From Chitinophagales bacterium (GTDB taxonomy: Bacteria > Bacteroidota > Bacteroidia > Chitinophagales > LD1): a DNA stretch of 64,000 nucleotides. Positions 8,881-19,692 of this stretch are shown here, in pieces. The notes beneath the pieces were generated by a model. That model was not told where the DNA came from. It made no database searches and was given only the letters and a program-made list of their open reading frames with translations. The stretch spans positions 186,001-250,000 of the forward strand of contig JAEUUZ010000059.1 in assembly GCA_016786765.1 (NCBI GenBank). The letters are read 5' to 3'. The position numbers and the translations under genes were made by a program. Positions within the stretch are counted from its first letter, which is position 1; each line of letters begins with the position of its first letter.

Positions 8881-9369
8881 CTAATTAAGTGCTTTTTCGA
8901 TTGCTTTTATAACCTTTTTGTCTGTAGGCTTTGTGAATGATGAATACACTTCAACCAAGTTGCCGTTTTTGTCAACTAAATATTTCCAAAAGTTCCACCA
9001 AGGTTGTTGGCTGTTTGTGCCATTTTGTTTCTTATCTGTCAAAAATTGAAAGACTTTGTTTTTGTTATCACCTCGAACATCCGATTTTGCCATGATGGGG
9101 AATTTTACGCCATAATTCATTTCACAGAACTCCGCAATTCCAGCTCCTTCTAAAGGTTCTTGTCCCATGAACTGATTAGAAGGAAAGGCAACGATTTCAA
9201 GTCCTTTAGGTTGATATTTTTCATATAATTCTTCCAAACCTTTTAATTGCGGAGTGAAGCCACATTTCGATGCCGTATTTACAATGAGCACTGCTTTGCC
9301 CTTTAAATTGGAAAAGTCAAACTCTTTGTTTTGAAGTGTTTTAAATTTTAACTCATGAAATTTAGACAT
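8881..9369 (-). CDS. Glutathione peroxidase family (thioredoxin-dependent) peroxidase
   Basis: A 162-residue peroxidase reducing hydroperoxides. The peroxidatic cysteine is Cys36 in NTASKCGFTPQ, the catalytic Gln is Gln70 in NQFMGQEP, and the Trp site is in WWNFWKY. No signal peptide is seen, so it is cytoplasmic. Bacterial Cys-type members usually take electrons from thioredoxin rather than glutathione, and trxA is the next gene downstream on the same strand, which supports that reading (inference). No terminator is visible between the two. Confidence 0.93.
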   Translation of the reverse strand: MSKFHELKFKTLQNKEFDFSNLKGKAVLIVNTASKCGFTPQLKGLEELYEKYQPKGLEIVAFPSNQFMGQEPLEGAGIAEFCEMNYGVKFPIMAKSDVRGDNKNKVFQFLTDKKQNGTNSQQPWWNFWKYLVDKNGNLVEVYSSFTKPTDKKVIKAIEKALN

Positions 9370-9440
9370 GCCTTTTTTCTTTTAGTAATGCAGAAATAAG
9401 CTAATTTGTTCAGTTCCAATAGTAATTTATCATTCTTTAT

Positions 9441-9475
9441 AAAAAAAAGAGTCACTTCATTTGAAGTGACTCTTT
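9441..9475 (-). terminator. Rho-independent terminator after the Calx-beta cargo gene
   Basis: A 14-bp perfect stem (9446-9459 with 9462-9475) with a very short loop. On the minus strand it is followed by a run of eight U. It lies 20 bases past the stop of the Calx-beta gene. Confidence 0.85.
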
Positions 9476-9495
9476 CAATAATTTTACAATTCAGA

Positions 9496-11736
9496 TTATT
9501 TGATGATCTGAATTTGTTTTGTTCCTGCTAATGTTTGTGCTTCAGCGTTTAAGAATACTAATGTATAATTACCAGTAGCCAAACCTTCTACAGATATGTT
9601 TGTTGTTCCTGCAGTAACGGTAGCTTCTTTCACTACTTTACCATTCATATCAACAATAGATAATGAATGATTTACAGTTGCTGATGGAAGTTCAACATTG
9701 AATGAACCTTGCGCAGGACTTGGATAAACTGAAATAGACTTCATTAAATCAGCATTCTCTATTCCTGTTCCGTCATTATCAACAATGGTAACTGTGGTTG
9801 CATTAGGTGTTCCAACGGTTGCTCCAGACGGAGTACCCAATGTTGCGATAACTGTTTCGTTTGCTTCAGTTACAGCATCGTTTACAATTGTAACAACAAT
9901 AGTGTCGTTTAATTTTCCTGCAGCAAAAGAGAAGCTGGTTTTACTTAATGTGTAATCTGCCGGGTTTGCAGCTGTACCGCTAAATGTTACAGGTGCAGTT
10001 ACAGCCCCAGTAGCTCCAAATGTTAATGATGCGATTAGTTTCACTGTTCCTCCTGCCTCAGAAACAGATGCAGAAGATGCGCTGATAGACAATGCCGGAG
10101 GACCGTCATTATCGTTAATTGTGATGGTTGCAGCAGCAGGTGATCCAACAGTTGCTCCAGATGGAGAAGATAATGTTGCGATTACGGTTTCAGAAGATTC
10201 AACAGCAGCATCATCAATAACGGTAACAATAATTGTATCAGTAGATTTTCCAACACCAATAGAGAAACTGGTCTTGCTTAATGTATAATCAGCCGGATTG
10301 CTTGCAGTACCTGAGATAGTAACTGCAGAGGTAACTGTACTTGTAGCCGGAGCAGAAAGTGTAGCAATTAATTTAACGGTACCAACAGATTCTAATACTG
10401 TTGCAGATGATGCAGCAACTGAAATTGTTGGTAGAACATCATTATCTGTAATTGTTGTAGTTGCCGCAGAAGGAGATCCCAAAGTACATGCTGATGGGCT
10501 GCTTAAAGTTGCAATAACAGTTTCGTTTCCTTCAACAAGTACATCATTAACAATAGTCACTTTAATAGTGTCTGTTGATTTACCTGCAGGGAAAGAGAAT
10601 GTTGTTTTGCTTAATGAATAATCTGTTACGTTAGTAGCTGTACCGCTCATTGTAACCCCTACCGATGAAGCTACCGAAGTAGCTTGAGACAAAGTTGCTA
10701 CTAAATTATACGATCCACCGGCTTCTCCTATTGAAGAAACAGCAGCAATAGAAACCGTTGGAACAACAGGTGCACCGTCATTATCAACAATGGTATACGT
10801 AAGTGCAGAAGGCGATCCTAAAGTAGCCCCTCCGGTTGGTGTTCCCAATGTCGCAATTATAGTTTCGTTTGATTCAACAGTTGCATCGTCAACAATAGTT
10901 GCTATAATAGTGTCCTTTAATTGTCCAGCAGCAAACGAAAATCCGGTAGGTTTGTTTACAGAGTAATCTGCTCCATAAGTTGCAGTTCCTGAAGGTGTAA
11001 CCGGTACTGTAATAGCCGAAGCAGAAGCACTAGACAAGGTAGCGATTAATCGAACGGTACTTACACTCTCTAAACCCGATGTTGTTGCAACCGATAGGCT
11101 TACAGATGGGTTAGCAGGCGCTGCATAAATTAATGAAATATCATCAACATACATAACACTGCCTTGGTGAATAATATTATAACTAGTTGCATAGTCGATA
11201 TGTAAAGTATCTGGTGTATTAGAATTTGCATATTGAAAAGGAAGAGTAATGTAGGTCATAGTAGGAACTGCCCCTGTAATTAAAAAGCCTGTACCTCCAA
11301 CATCAACAGTTGTTTTCGTTAAATACGCTTGAAAAACACCGGTATCTCCACCTGCAGGTAAGTATGCGATAGCAAATCTAATAGAGTCAGGTCTTCCGGT
11401 AAATGCTTGTCCATATGTATCAAATGCTGACCCGTTAAATACCCAATACCCTAATGAACAAGTACCTGGAAGGGTATCTCCAAGTGCAGCAATAAATTTC
11501 GATTGAAGTTTTATCGATGCAACACCGGCTTTAATATAGGTGGCATTGGTGTTTTTTGTTTCAAGCCCTTGTCCCGGAAGCCCTGCTCCAGCTAGTACTT
11601 GTGTAAATGTACCCCAGCCGGTAACCACATCGGTACTTGGCCAAGTTTCAAAACTTGGATTGCTCGGTTGCTGAGCAAAAAGGGAGAAGGTACTAAGCAG
11701 CACCGTGCCCATTAAGAGTAAAAATTGTTTTTTCAT
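9496..11736 (-). CDS. Calx-beta repeat protein, T9SS type A cargo
   Basis: A secreted protein of 746 residues. I set the start at the ATG at 11736 because MKKQFLLLMGTVLLSTFSLFAQ is a clean signal peptide; the upstream 19 in-frame codons do not look coding. After a ~200-residue N-terminal jelly-roll-like domain (NPSFETWPS, YVDDISLIY) come four tandem Calx-beta domains of about 108 residues, each ending in ...TIVDNDG or TINDNDG with an acidic calcium-binding pattern and conserved ADYSxxK. The C-terminus (SISVYPSPAQGSFNVEL ... GNYTLVF) is a type A T9SS sorting domain. The paralogous repeats are also similar at DNA level. Likely a calcium-stabilised surface protein; the target is unknown. Confidence 0.9.
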   Translation of the reverse strand: MKKQFLLLMGTVLLSTFSLFAQQPSNPSFETWPSTDVVTGWGTFTQVLAGAGLPGQGLETKNTNATYIKAGVASIKLQSKFIAALGDTLPGTCSLGYWVFNGSAFDTYGQAFTGRPDSIRFAIAYLPAGGDTGVFQAYLTKTTVDVGGTGFLITGAVPTMTYITLPFQYANSNTPDTLHIDYATSYNIIHQGSVMYVDDISLIYAAPANPSVSLSVATTSGLESVSTVRLIATLSSASASAITVPVTPSGTATYGADYSVNKPTGFSFAAGQLKDTIIATIVDDATVESNETIIATLGTPTGGATLGSPSALTYTIVDNDGAPVVPTVSIAAVSSIGEAGGSYNLVATLSQATSVASSVGVTMSGTATNVTDYSLSKTTFSFPAGKSTDTIKVTIVNDVLVEGNETVIATLSSPSACTLGSPSAATTTITDNDVLPTISVAASSATVLESVGTVKLIATLSAPATSTVTSAVTISGTASNPADYTLSKTSFSIGVGKSTDTIIVTVIDDAAVESSETVIATLSSPSGATVGSPAAATITINDNDGPPALSISASSASVSEAGGTVKLIASLTFGATGAVTAPVTFSGTAANPADYTLSKTSFSFAAGKLNDTIVVTIVNDAVTEANETVIATLGTPSGATVGTPNATTVTIVDNDGTGIENADLMKSISVYPSPAQGSFNVELPSATVNHSLSIVDMNGKVVKEATVTAGTTNISVEGLATGNYTLVFLNAEAQTLAGTKQIQIIK

Positions 11737-11795
11737 GTTTGTGTTTTTATGTTTTGTGTGATATGAAAATAAGTGTTTTGAGCAGTTAAGCAAAA

Positions 11796-13778
<1,983 letters not shown>

Positions 13779-13798
13779 TTAAGTGAAAAACTGAACTC

Positions 13799-13806
13799 CA
13801 AATATA
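13799..13806 (-). promoter_or_regulatory. Possible -7 box for gyrB
   Basis: On the minus strand these bases read TATATTTG, an exact match to the Bacteroidota -7 consensus TAnnTTTG, 35 bases before the gyrB ATG. No TTG is seen at the expected -33 position, so support is partial. Confidence 0.4.
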
Positions 13807-13957
13807 CCATTTTCATTTGTAAAAAAGGCGTGAAATCCGCTGTTTTACTGCTAATGTGGAAAGATTGTGCATATTCTTTTTTTTGTCGGTTTTTTCTTGT
13901 TAAATCCTTGTTAAATAGCTGGAATGCTTTACCTTCACTTTCAACCAAAATTGAGTT

Positions 13958-14719
13958 ATGCAAAAAAAGTACACTACTTATTTTTTTGTAGGATTGATGT
14001 GGTTTTCAGTGAATACTTTTGCTGCTGAAAATCCATTGTATTCGACATGGAAAAGTTTGATTTCCTTCAGTAAATTATCTCCGGAAATCGTAAAGAAAAA
14101 TTGTCCGCATTTTAACGAAAATGTTCAAAGTTGGATTACGAATTATCCATCGGAAGTTAAGGCCTTTTTAAATCTATCTGCTATCAAAAAACTGAATCCT
14201 TCTTTAGTGGATTTAGGACTCAAAAAAGAGGGTGAAGAGGCTCCAAAAACTTTTGGTAATCCATTTTTAAAATGGGTCAACGGAAGCGGTATATCTACTG
14301 CCGAATTGAAGTCAGTTGCACCGCATTTTCCAAATCCGAAAATTACAACAGATATCGCCACATCTGAAAAACAATACGAAGCTGTGTTAGCCGATTGGAT
14401 GGTAATTTATGCCAAAGAATATGAGACTTTGATTAATCATCCTAAGTTGGTGAAAAACAATAAATATTACACTAGTTACCTAAAAATTAATTCGCCTGTA
14501 GCCGATTCTTCTTGGAAAGTACTTGCCCCAAGTAAGGTTCAACCCACAAAAGAACAGTTTGATTCAGGGAATGAAGCCCTTGATGCTAAACGGTTTGAAC
14601 AATATACTCGCGCATGGTATTTCCGGTACAACAAAGTGGAATATTTCCGCATTTACGATCCTAAAAATGCTGAAAACTACTTGAAAGAATTGGAGAGAGA
14701 GAATAATGGTGAAAAATAA
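13958..14719 (+). CDS. Unknown secreted protein, 253 residues
   Basis: I do not recognise a family. The first ~22 residues form a signal peptide (MQKKYTTYFFVGLMWFSVNTFA followed by AEN), so the product is exported to the periplasm or beyond. The mature part is lysine-rich, has no cysteine cluster and no catalytic motif, and its C-terminal 50 residues contain aromatic segments (YTRAWYFRYNKVEYFRIYDP). There is no T9SS sorting domain. The stop lies just upstream of, or overlaps by 14 bases with, the large SprB-repeat cargo gene, so the two are probably co-expressed. A role linked to that cargo is only inference. Confidence 0.8.
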   Translation: MQKKYTTYFFVGLMWFSVNTFAAENPLYSTWKSLISFSKLSPEIVKKNCPHFNENVQSWITNYPSEVKAFLNLSAIKKLNPSLVDLGLKKEGEEAPKTFGNPFLKWVNGSGISTAELKSVAPHFPNPKITTDIATSEKQYEAVLADWMVIYAKEYETLINHPKLVKNNKYYTSYLKINSPVADSSWKVLAPSKVQPTKEQFDSGNEALDAKRFEQYTRAWYFRYNKVEYFRIYDPKNAENYLKELERENNGEK

Positions 14720-14732
14720 AAATACGAGAGTT

Positions 14733-17645
14733 ATGACACTAAAACAATACATAAAACCGCTCTATATACTTGCTTTCTTCTTTTTTGGTCAACGTTTGTT
14801 TGCGCAGCCCGGAAATGACGGAAATATGCAGGTTACAGTAAAAATTAATAACTTATGGACGAATGAAGATGGTCCCACTGAGTTAGGGAATAATGAAATG
14901 CAACAGCGTTTTAAATTGCGCGATTACCCGGATTTAGACGGACAAAGTTTTTTCCACTATCCTGGCGGAGGCTTAGCCCCTTCCCCAACGCCTTATCAGT
15001 ATAATGTTGGCGATTTTGATCCTGTACCTTATGCGTCTGCTATCCCGATGGAAACAAAAGTGTTTACTTACGGTGCGCCTACAACACTTGGTCCTAATCC
15101 TGCTCCACTAGGTATCCAATGGGGCTTCGAAGGCTGGGAAGCCGATTGTTTCGACTGTTTTCGTTGTACAGGTACATTCTTAGGGATATGTACCAGTTGG
15201 GCTTGCGATCAATGCGATCGTAACACGTATCATGCTTCGTGTCCATGTAGTGGAAACATTTTGTGCGGTGGTGGATGTAGCTCCGATGAAGCGTATTGTA
15301 TCAGCGATATGAATGGTGCAGCCTACAGTCCTTTCCGCGGTTTTGTTCCTTATGTTGATGCCTATCGTGGCGTTTTTAGCCAAAGTTCTTATGGCGCAAA
15401 TTGTGGTAGCGATAATTATGGTGTAACGCACTTCACGAATTGGACTTCTCCTTGTCCGGATACCATCTACACCGATCAACCGGTTTTATGCGACCCGGGT
15501 TATACAACATTACGCACAGGTGGTGCAGTCTTCAATGGTGAATTCCGTTGGTATAGAGTGGTTGGCGGAACCGAAGTTTTCCAACAACAAACACAAGATT
15601 CCTTCTACACGGTTTATGTTTCACAAACTACAAAATTCCGCGTGTATACGTGTAATACCGATGATACCAAAAAGAGTTGGAGCTATCGCGAAATCGAAAT
15701 TAAAGTGGGTAAACCTAGAATTACTTCGGTTACCAAAACCGATGTAAAATGTAATGGTGCCAGCGATGGAACAATTACAATTTTAGCCACAGGTGGAAAT
15801 GGTCCTTTACAATATTCTATTGATGCCGGAACTTCTTTTCAAAATAGCAATACCTTTACCGGCTTAGCACCCGGGGTTTATCTCATCAACGTTACCGATG
15901 GCTTATGTGTGGTACCCGATGGCTCTATTCCGGTGCAATTGAATCAACCTTCGCCATTAGCTACTTATGTTGAATCGGCTTCGAATGTAAAATGCTTTGG
16001 CGATTCCAGCGGTAGCGTAAACATTTCGGTTGCCGGTGGTACTCCGGGTTATACGTTTAACTGGACGAAGAATGCCGCTCCGTACGCTACCACTGAAGAT
16101 ATTCAACAATTATCGGGCGGTATTTATTATGTAACGGTAACCGACTTTAATGGTTGCTCAGCATCCACCAATTCAGCCATTACTGAACCGGCAGCACCGC
16201 TTAGCCTTTCTGCCGTTCAAACCGATGCTACTTGTGCCGATAGCGCCAATGGAGCTGTTGATTTAACGGCCGTGGGAGGTACAGTGCCTTATACTTATTT
16301 CTGGACCAATGGTGCTGTAACCCAGGATATATCGGGTTTAGCAGGAGGTAACTACACTGTAGTTGTTACCGATTTGAATAGCTGCACGGCTACTTCAAAT
16401 TACGCCATCCTTCAACCTGCTCCATACAGCTTTACCGATTCTATTGTGAATAATATTTGTGCAGGAGAAACTAAAGGTGCCATCTTTACAGCAGTATCCG
16501 GTGGTACGCCAAGCTATTCGTATGTATGGTCGAACGGACAAAATACAAGTGCAATCTCTAATCTTGCATCCGGAGTTTATAAACTCACATTAAGCGATAC
16601 TAAGAATTGCGCAAAAGCTTATTCCTTCAATGTTACAGAACCATCTGCTATTTTAACTTCAGTAGCAGGTAACGAACCCGATTGTAACGGAAACTTCACC
16701 GGATTTGCAGTTGTTACTGCCACCGGAGGAACAGCACCATTCACCTACAATTGGAGTACTACACCGGCACAAGCTTCAGTATTGGCTACTAAGTTACCGG
16801 GTAATCAACGTTACTATGTAACCGTTACGGATCATGCAGGCTGTCAGGTGCGCGATTCTGTGTTTATTAATGAGCCGGCTAAAGTAAATGTATCTGTAGC
16901 CGTAAACAATGTAACTTGTTTTGGAGGCAATAACGGAACGGTTGTAGCACATGCAACAGGCGGAACGGGTGTTTATACCTTCTATTTAAACGGTATTTAT
17001 AGTGGCGATAGCGTGTTCAATAACTTAGTCGCTAACAATTATGTTGTTGTAGCTGAAGATCAAAACAAATGTGGCGCTTCTACAACATTTACGATTGTTG
17101 AACCGAGTCAGTTTTCTGTGAAAGCCATAGATGATATTACTGCATTGCTGAACCAACCTGTGAAATTGGGCGTAACAGCATTCTCTTCGAAAGGAATCAA
17201 ATCGTATGCTTGGACACCGGTGAAATATCTTTCTTGTACAGATTGCACAAGCCCAACAGCAACTTGTGATGTTACTACCGATTTTGTGGTAACCGTTACC
17301 GATAGCGATGGTTGTGTGAACTACGATACCGTTCGTGTAATCGTGAAAAACGATTTCTTGTATTTCTTGCCAACAGCATTTACGCCAAACAATGATGGTT
17401 TGAATGATGTATTTGAAGTAAATATTTTAGGTGCTCAGAATATCAACATGAATATCTTCAACCGTTGGGGCGAAACAGTCTATTCTTCATCCGATTATGC
17501 TAACGGCAAAGCCAATGGCGATAAATGGGATGGCAAATTCCGCGGTAAAGATGTACAATTCGATACCTATACCTACTTGCTGAAAGTGAAGTTATACAGC
17601 GGTCGCGAAGAAACCTTAACAGGAACAGTTGCAGTGATGCGATAA
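14733..17645 (+). CDS. Large T9SS type B cargo with SprB repeats and a Cys-rich N-terminal domain
   Basis: About 970 residues. I prefer the ATG at 14733, which gives a clean signal peptide (MTLKQYIKPLYILAFFFFGQRLFAQ); an in-frame ATG at 14706 overlapping the previous gene is possible. Residues ~136-190 contain eleven cysteines (DCFDCFRC, DQCD, SCPCSG, GGGCSS), unusual for this class. Then follow roughly six SprB-type repeats with C-x-G/D...G-x-I/V...GG-x-x-PY-x-Y-x-W patterns. The C-terminus is a CHU_C domain (FTPNNDGLND, NIFNRWGETVYSS, WDGKFRG). SprB-type proteins are surface adhesins, some used in gliding. A strong terminator follows. Adhesin role is inferred; the ligand is unknown. Confidence 0.9.
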   Translation: MTLKQYIKPLYILAFFFFGQRLFAQPGNDGNMQVTVKINNLWTNEDGPTELGNNEMQQRFKLRDYPDLDGQSFFHYPGGGLAPSPTPYQYNVGDFDPVPYASAIPMETKVFTYGAPTTLGPNPAPLGIQWGFEGWEADCFDCFRCTGTFLGICTSWACDQCDRNTYHASCPCSGNILCGGGCSSDEAYCISDMNGAAYSPFRGFVPYVDAYRGVFSQSSYGANCGSDNYGVTHFTNWTSPCPDTIYTDQPVLCDPGYTTLRTGGAVFNGEFRWYRVVGGTEVFQQQTQDSFYTVYVSQTTKFRVYTCNTDDTKKSWSYREIEIKVGKPRITSVTKTDVKCNGASDGTITILATGGNGPLQYSIDAGTSFQNSNTFTGLAPGVYLINVTDGLCVVPDGSIPVQLNQPSPLATYVESASNVKCFGDSSGSVNISVAGGTPGYTFNWTKNAAPYATTEDIQQLSGGIYYVTVTDFNGCSASTNSAITEPAAPLSLSAVQTDATCADSANGAVDLTAVGGTVPYTYFWTNGAVTQDISGLAGGNYTVVVTDLNSCTATSNYAILQPAPYSFTDSIVNNICAGETKGAIFTAVSGGTPSYSYVWSNGQNTSAISNLASGVYKLTLSDTKNCAKAYSFNVTEPSAILTSVAGNEPDCNGNFTGFAVVTATGGTAPFTYNWSTTPAQASVLATKLPGNQRYYVTVTDHAGCQVRDSVFINEPAKVNVSVAVNNVTCFGGNNGTVVAHATGGTGVYTFYLNGIYSGDSVFNNLVANNYVVVAEDQNKCGASTTFTIVEPSQFSVKAIDDITALLNQPVKLGVTAFSSKGIKSYAWTPVKYLSCTDCTSPTATCDVTTDFVVTVTDSDGCVNYDTVRVIVKNDFLYFLPTAFTPNNDGLNDVFEVNILGAQNINMNIFNRWGETVYSSSDYANGKANGDKWDGKFRGKDVQFDTYTYLLKVKLYSGREETLTGTVAVMR

Positions 17646-17664
17646 ACTGAATTCCATTTTTATT

Positions 17665-17702
17665 AAAGCCGATTCCATCTTGTATGCGAATCGGCTTTTT
17701 TT
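17665..17702 (+). terminator. Rho-independent terminator after the SprB-repeat cargo
   Basis: An 11-bp perfect stem (17665-17675 with 17688-17698), a 12-base loop and a seven-T tail, 19 bases beyond the stop codon. Confidence 0.88.
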
Positions 17703-17793
17703 ATGCATACAACCTATAATCTGAAACGCTCATTGAAATCGTGTTTTTCAAAATTGAATTATATGTATTATGCATTAACAATTCAAAACCAAT

Positions 17794-19131
17794 ATGAAAA
17801 ACATTTTATTTCGCTTTGCTGCATTAACACTATTTGTTTTTATAACAACTATTGCCGCAAAGGCTTTTGACCCGCCTGCTCAATACTTGGTGAGCTATGA
17901 ACTGAAATATACCTACACACAAGATTCACTTAATCACTTTTGGAAGAAGACCCATATCCCCCAGATGATTGTACCTGTGCGCAATGCAGTGGATGTGTAC
18001 GAAGTGGTGTACAAAGGCTTATGGCTTGATAGTACATTCATAATTGCTAAAGGCTCATTGTATATACCGCGCACCACTAAACCTGCAGCTGAAATGGTGT
18101 ACGACCACGGCACACGCATCCGACTCAACCAACAATACGGCATTGAAGATTTCGAGCAAATTGTTTGCATTATGCATGCAGCCGATAATTACATATCGAT
18201 TTTCCCTTTCTATTATGGTTTTGGAGGAGGAGAAAAAGAACATGTGTATCAAGACGCTTGGACAGAAGCGATGGCTACTATTTACATGATAAAAGCTTGT
18301 CGCGAAATTTATCCGAAAATCGGACGAAGTACTTCCGGGCAATTGTTTTTAACGGGCTATTCGCAAGGCGGACATGCAGCTATGGCTACCCACAAAATGT
18401 TAGAGAGTGGTGCATTTGACGAAATTAAACTCACGGCTTCTTCGCCTATGTCGGGGGCTTATGATATGACAGGCGAACAAACTAAAACCATGTTTCGCAA
18501 TTACACACAGCCACATTACTTGCCGTATTTGATTGTATCGTATCAATACGCATACAACATCTGGAAAGGCGATGTGTACGATGTGTTCAAAGAGCCCTAC
18601 CGTTCGCGTATGCGCCAAGTGTTTGCACAGCCGCGCGACAAAGATTTTGGCGATGTGAATGCCATGTTGCCTAAGATTCCCGGAGAAATGATTGTGGACT
18701 CTCTACTCGATAAATTCGTGAACGATACTACTTTCCCTTTTACGTGTAAGCTGCGGGAAAACTGTTTATGTAATTGGGTGCCCAAAGCCCCCGTGCAGCT
18801 CTGTGCCTGTTATGGCGATGATGAGGTAATGGTGCAGAACACGGAAGTGGCCTATGCCTCCATGCGCGCAAAAACCGATGTGGTGCATCGAAGAGTTTTC
18901 GGCAAATATTTATCGCATAATCCATGCGCGCCTTTTGCCATTTTATCGTCTAAATTTTTCTTCGATAATTTCAGAAAAGGGAAAAAACATCCCGAGCGAT
19001 TTAGTGCCGGCAAAAAACTAGTATTGGCTATAGGTGTTGATATTGCTAACCGGCAAGCCAAAGCACACTTGAAGAAAACCGGTAAGGTGGAACACGATGC
19101 GCTGGCAAGTAGAAAAGGAAAGAAGAACTAG
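17794..19131 (+). CDS. Secreted alpha/beta hydrolase (lipase/esterase-like)
   Basis: A 445-residue hydrolase with a signal peptide (MKNILFRFAALTLFVFITTIAAKAF) and no T9SS sorting domain, so it is probably periplasmic. The nucleophile elbow is GYSQGGHA; a plausible Asp lies in CYGDDEVMV and the His in KYLSHNPC, giving the triad in the right order. The overall plan resembles secretory lipase (LIP) and related esterase families. A tail of lysine-rich residues follows the last strand. It stands alone, flanked by a terminator upstream and a long repeat-rich spacer downstream. The substrate is not evident. Confidence 0.8.
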   Translation: MKNILFRFAALTLFVFITTIAAKAFDPPAQYLVSYELKYTYTQDSLNHFWKKTHIPQMIVPVRNAVDVYEVVYKGLWLDSTFIIAKGSLYIPRTTKPAAEMVYDHGTRIRLNQQYGIEDFEQIVCIMHAADNYISIFPFYYGFGGGEKEHVYQDAWTEAMATIYMIKACREIYPKIGRSTSGQLFLTGYSQGGHAAMATHKMLESGAFDEIKLTASSPMSGAYDMTGEQTKTMFRNYTQPHYLPYLIVSYQYAYNIWKGDVYDVFKEPYRSRMRQVFAQPRDKDFGDVNAMLPKIPGEMIVDSLLDKFVNDTTFPFTCKLRENCLCNWVPKAPVQLCACYGDDEVMVQNTEVAYASMRAKTDVVHRRVFGKYLSHNPCAPFAILSSKFFFDNFRKGKKHPERFSAGKKLVLAIGVDIANRQAKAHLKKTGKVEHDALASRKGKKN

Positions 19132-19153
19132 TTTTTACCATTCCAAAAAGATT

Positions 19154-19246
19154 TGGGCGTGCCCCCGCTAGGAAGCGCGGTCGGGCTATTCGCTTCAATC
19201 TCTGCCTTAGGAAAAGGCAGAGGATTTTCGCTGCTATCCCTCACGG
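19154..19246 (+). repeat. Two-hairpin dispersed-repeat-like element (GGGCGTGCCC...CTATCCCTCACGG)
   Basis: The element opens with GGGCGTGCC, contains a GC-rich imperfect stem (19161-19169 with 19174-19186), then CTATTCGCTTCAATC, then a perfect 9-bp stem (19200-19208 with 19214-19222), and closes with TTCGCTGCTATCCCTCACGG. I recall similar interspersed intergenic elements with the same ends and a variable second hairpin in many Bacteroidota genomes. Only one copy is in this window, so repetition cannot be shown here. Confidence 0.6.
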
Positions 19247-19268
19247 GCATTGCGGTGCATTGGAAATT

Positions 19269-19303
19269 ATTTTTCACTTGTTGTGCTGAACGGAGTGAAA
19301 AAT
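19269..19303. repeat. Inverted repeat within the repeat-rich spacer
   Basis: ATTTTTCACT (19269-19278) and its exact complement AGTGAAAAAT (19294-19303) flank a 15-base loop reading GTGCTGAACGG. No long U tract follows, so it is not an obvious terminator. Confidence 0.55.
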
Positions 19304-19463
19304 TTTATAAAAGGAAGTAGTCGCTCTTAACACAGACTGCTTCGTTCCTCGCAGTGACGGTTTAATTTAGCTTATTCTCCACTTTTAACGGATAAAATAT
19401 AGATTTCTCTCTGCGTTCGAAATGACACGGAAATAATATTTGAAGCACGATTTGCGTAAGGGG

Positions 19464-19520
19464 TTGCAGCGGAAAGCCCACAGTGGAGCTGCATAGCGGA
19501 ACGCGGACTTGCAGCGGAAA
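19464..19520. repeat. 12-base direct repeat TTGCAGCGGAAA, two copies
   Basis: Exact copies at 19464-19475 and 19509-19520, 45 bases apart, each followed by a short A/C-rich stretch ending in CCC. The surrounding sequence resembles dispersed non-coding elements and shows no reading frame. Confidence 0.55.
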
Positions 19521-19603
19521 ACCCGGTGCCGCTCTTGTGGCATACGCCCAACATAAAATCTATTTTTAAAACGTTTTCTACTCCATACCTTTTTCTTAAT
19601 CCT

Positions 19604-19629
19604 TTCTAGCCGCTATTGGCTAGAAGCTA
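19604..19629. repeat. Palindrome TTCTAGCC/GGCTAGAA
   Basis: A perfect 8-bp stem (19604-19611 with 19618-19625) and a six-base loop. The 12 bases GGCTAGAAGCTA at 19618-19629 recur exactly at 59359-59370, suggesting members of one dispersed element. Confidence 0.55.
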
Positions 19630-19692
19630 TTCGTTTCTTCAAATTCTATTTCCCAAATAACAATTGTATATTGGTTTAAATAAGAAGTATTC

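Larger units (their letters stand above)
19132..19692. other. 561-base non-coding region made largely of hairpins and repeat-like elements
   Basis: No plausible gene on either strand. It holds a two-hairpin element (19154-19246), a 10-bp inverted repeat (19269-19278/19294-19303), a short CTGC...GCAG element (19335-19360), a TTTCTCTCTGCGTTCG-type segment (19401-19428), a 12-base direct repeat TTGCAGCGGAAA (19464-19475 and 19509-19520) and an 8-bp palindrome (19604-19625). The segment is visibly more GC-rich than the flanking spacers. Confidence 0.75.

Noticed and set aside
10298-10621. 107-codon plus-strand frame inside the Calx-beta gene
   Set aside because: It mirrors the repetitive Calx-beta coding sequence on the other strand, with no start signal or known motif.
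9496-11100. Possible CRISPR-like or tandem array
   Set aside because: The repeats are long (about 320 bases), in frame and encode Calx-beta domains, without spacers.
15180-15479. 99-codon minus-strand frame opposite the Cys-rich region
   Set aside because: It is antisense to strongly supported coding sequence and has low-complexity Arg/Thr/Ile content.
19154-19246. tRNA or structured RNA gene
   Set aside because: The hairpins do not form a cloverleaf, and no T-loop or CCA-type end is present. A repeat element is the better explanation.
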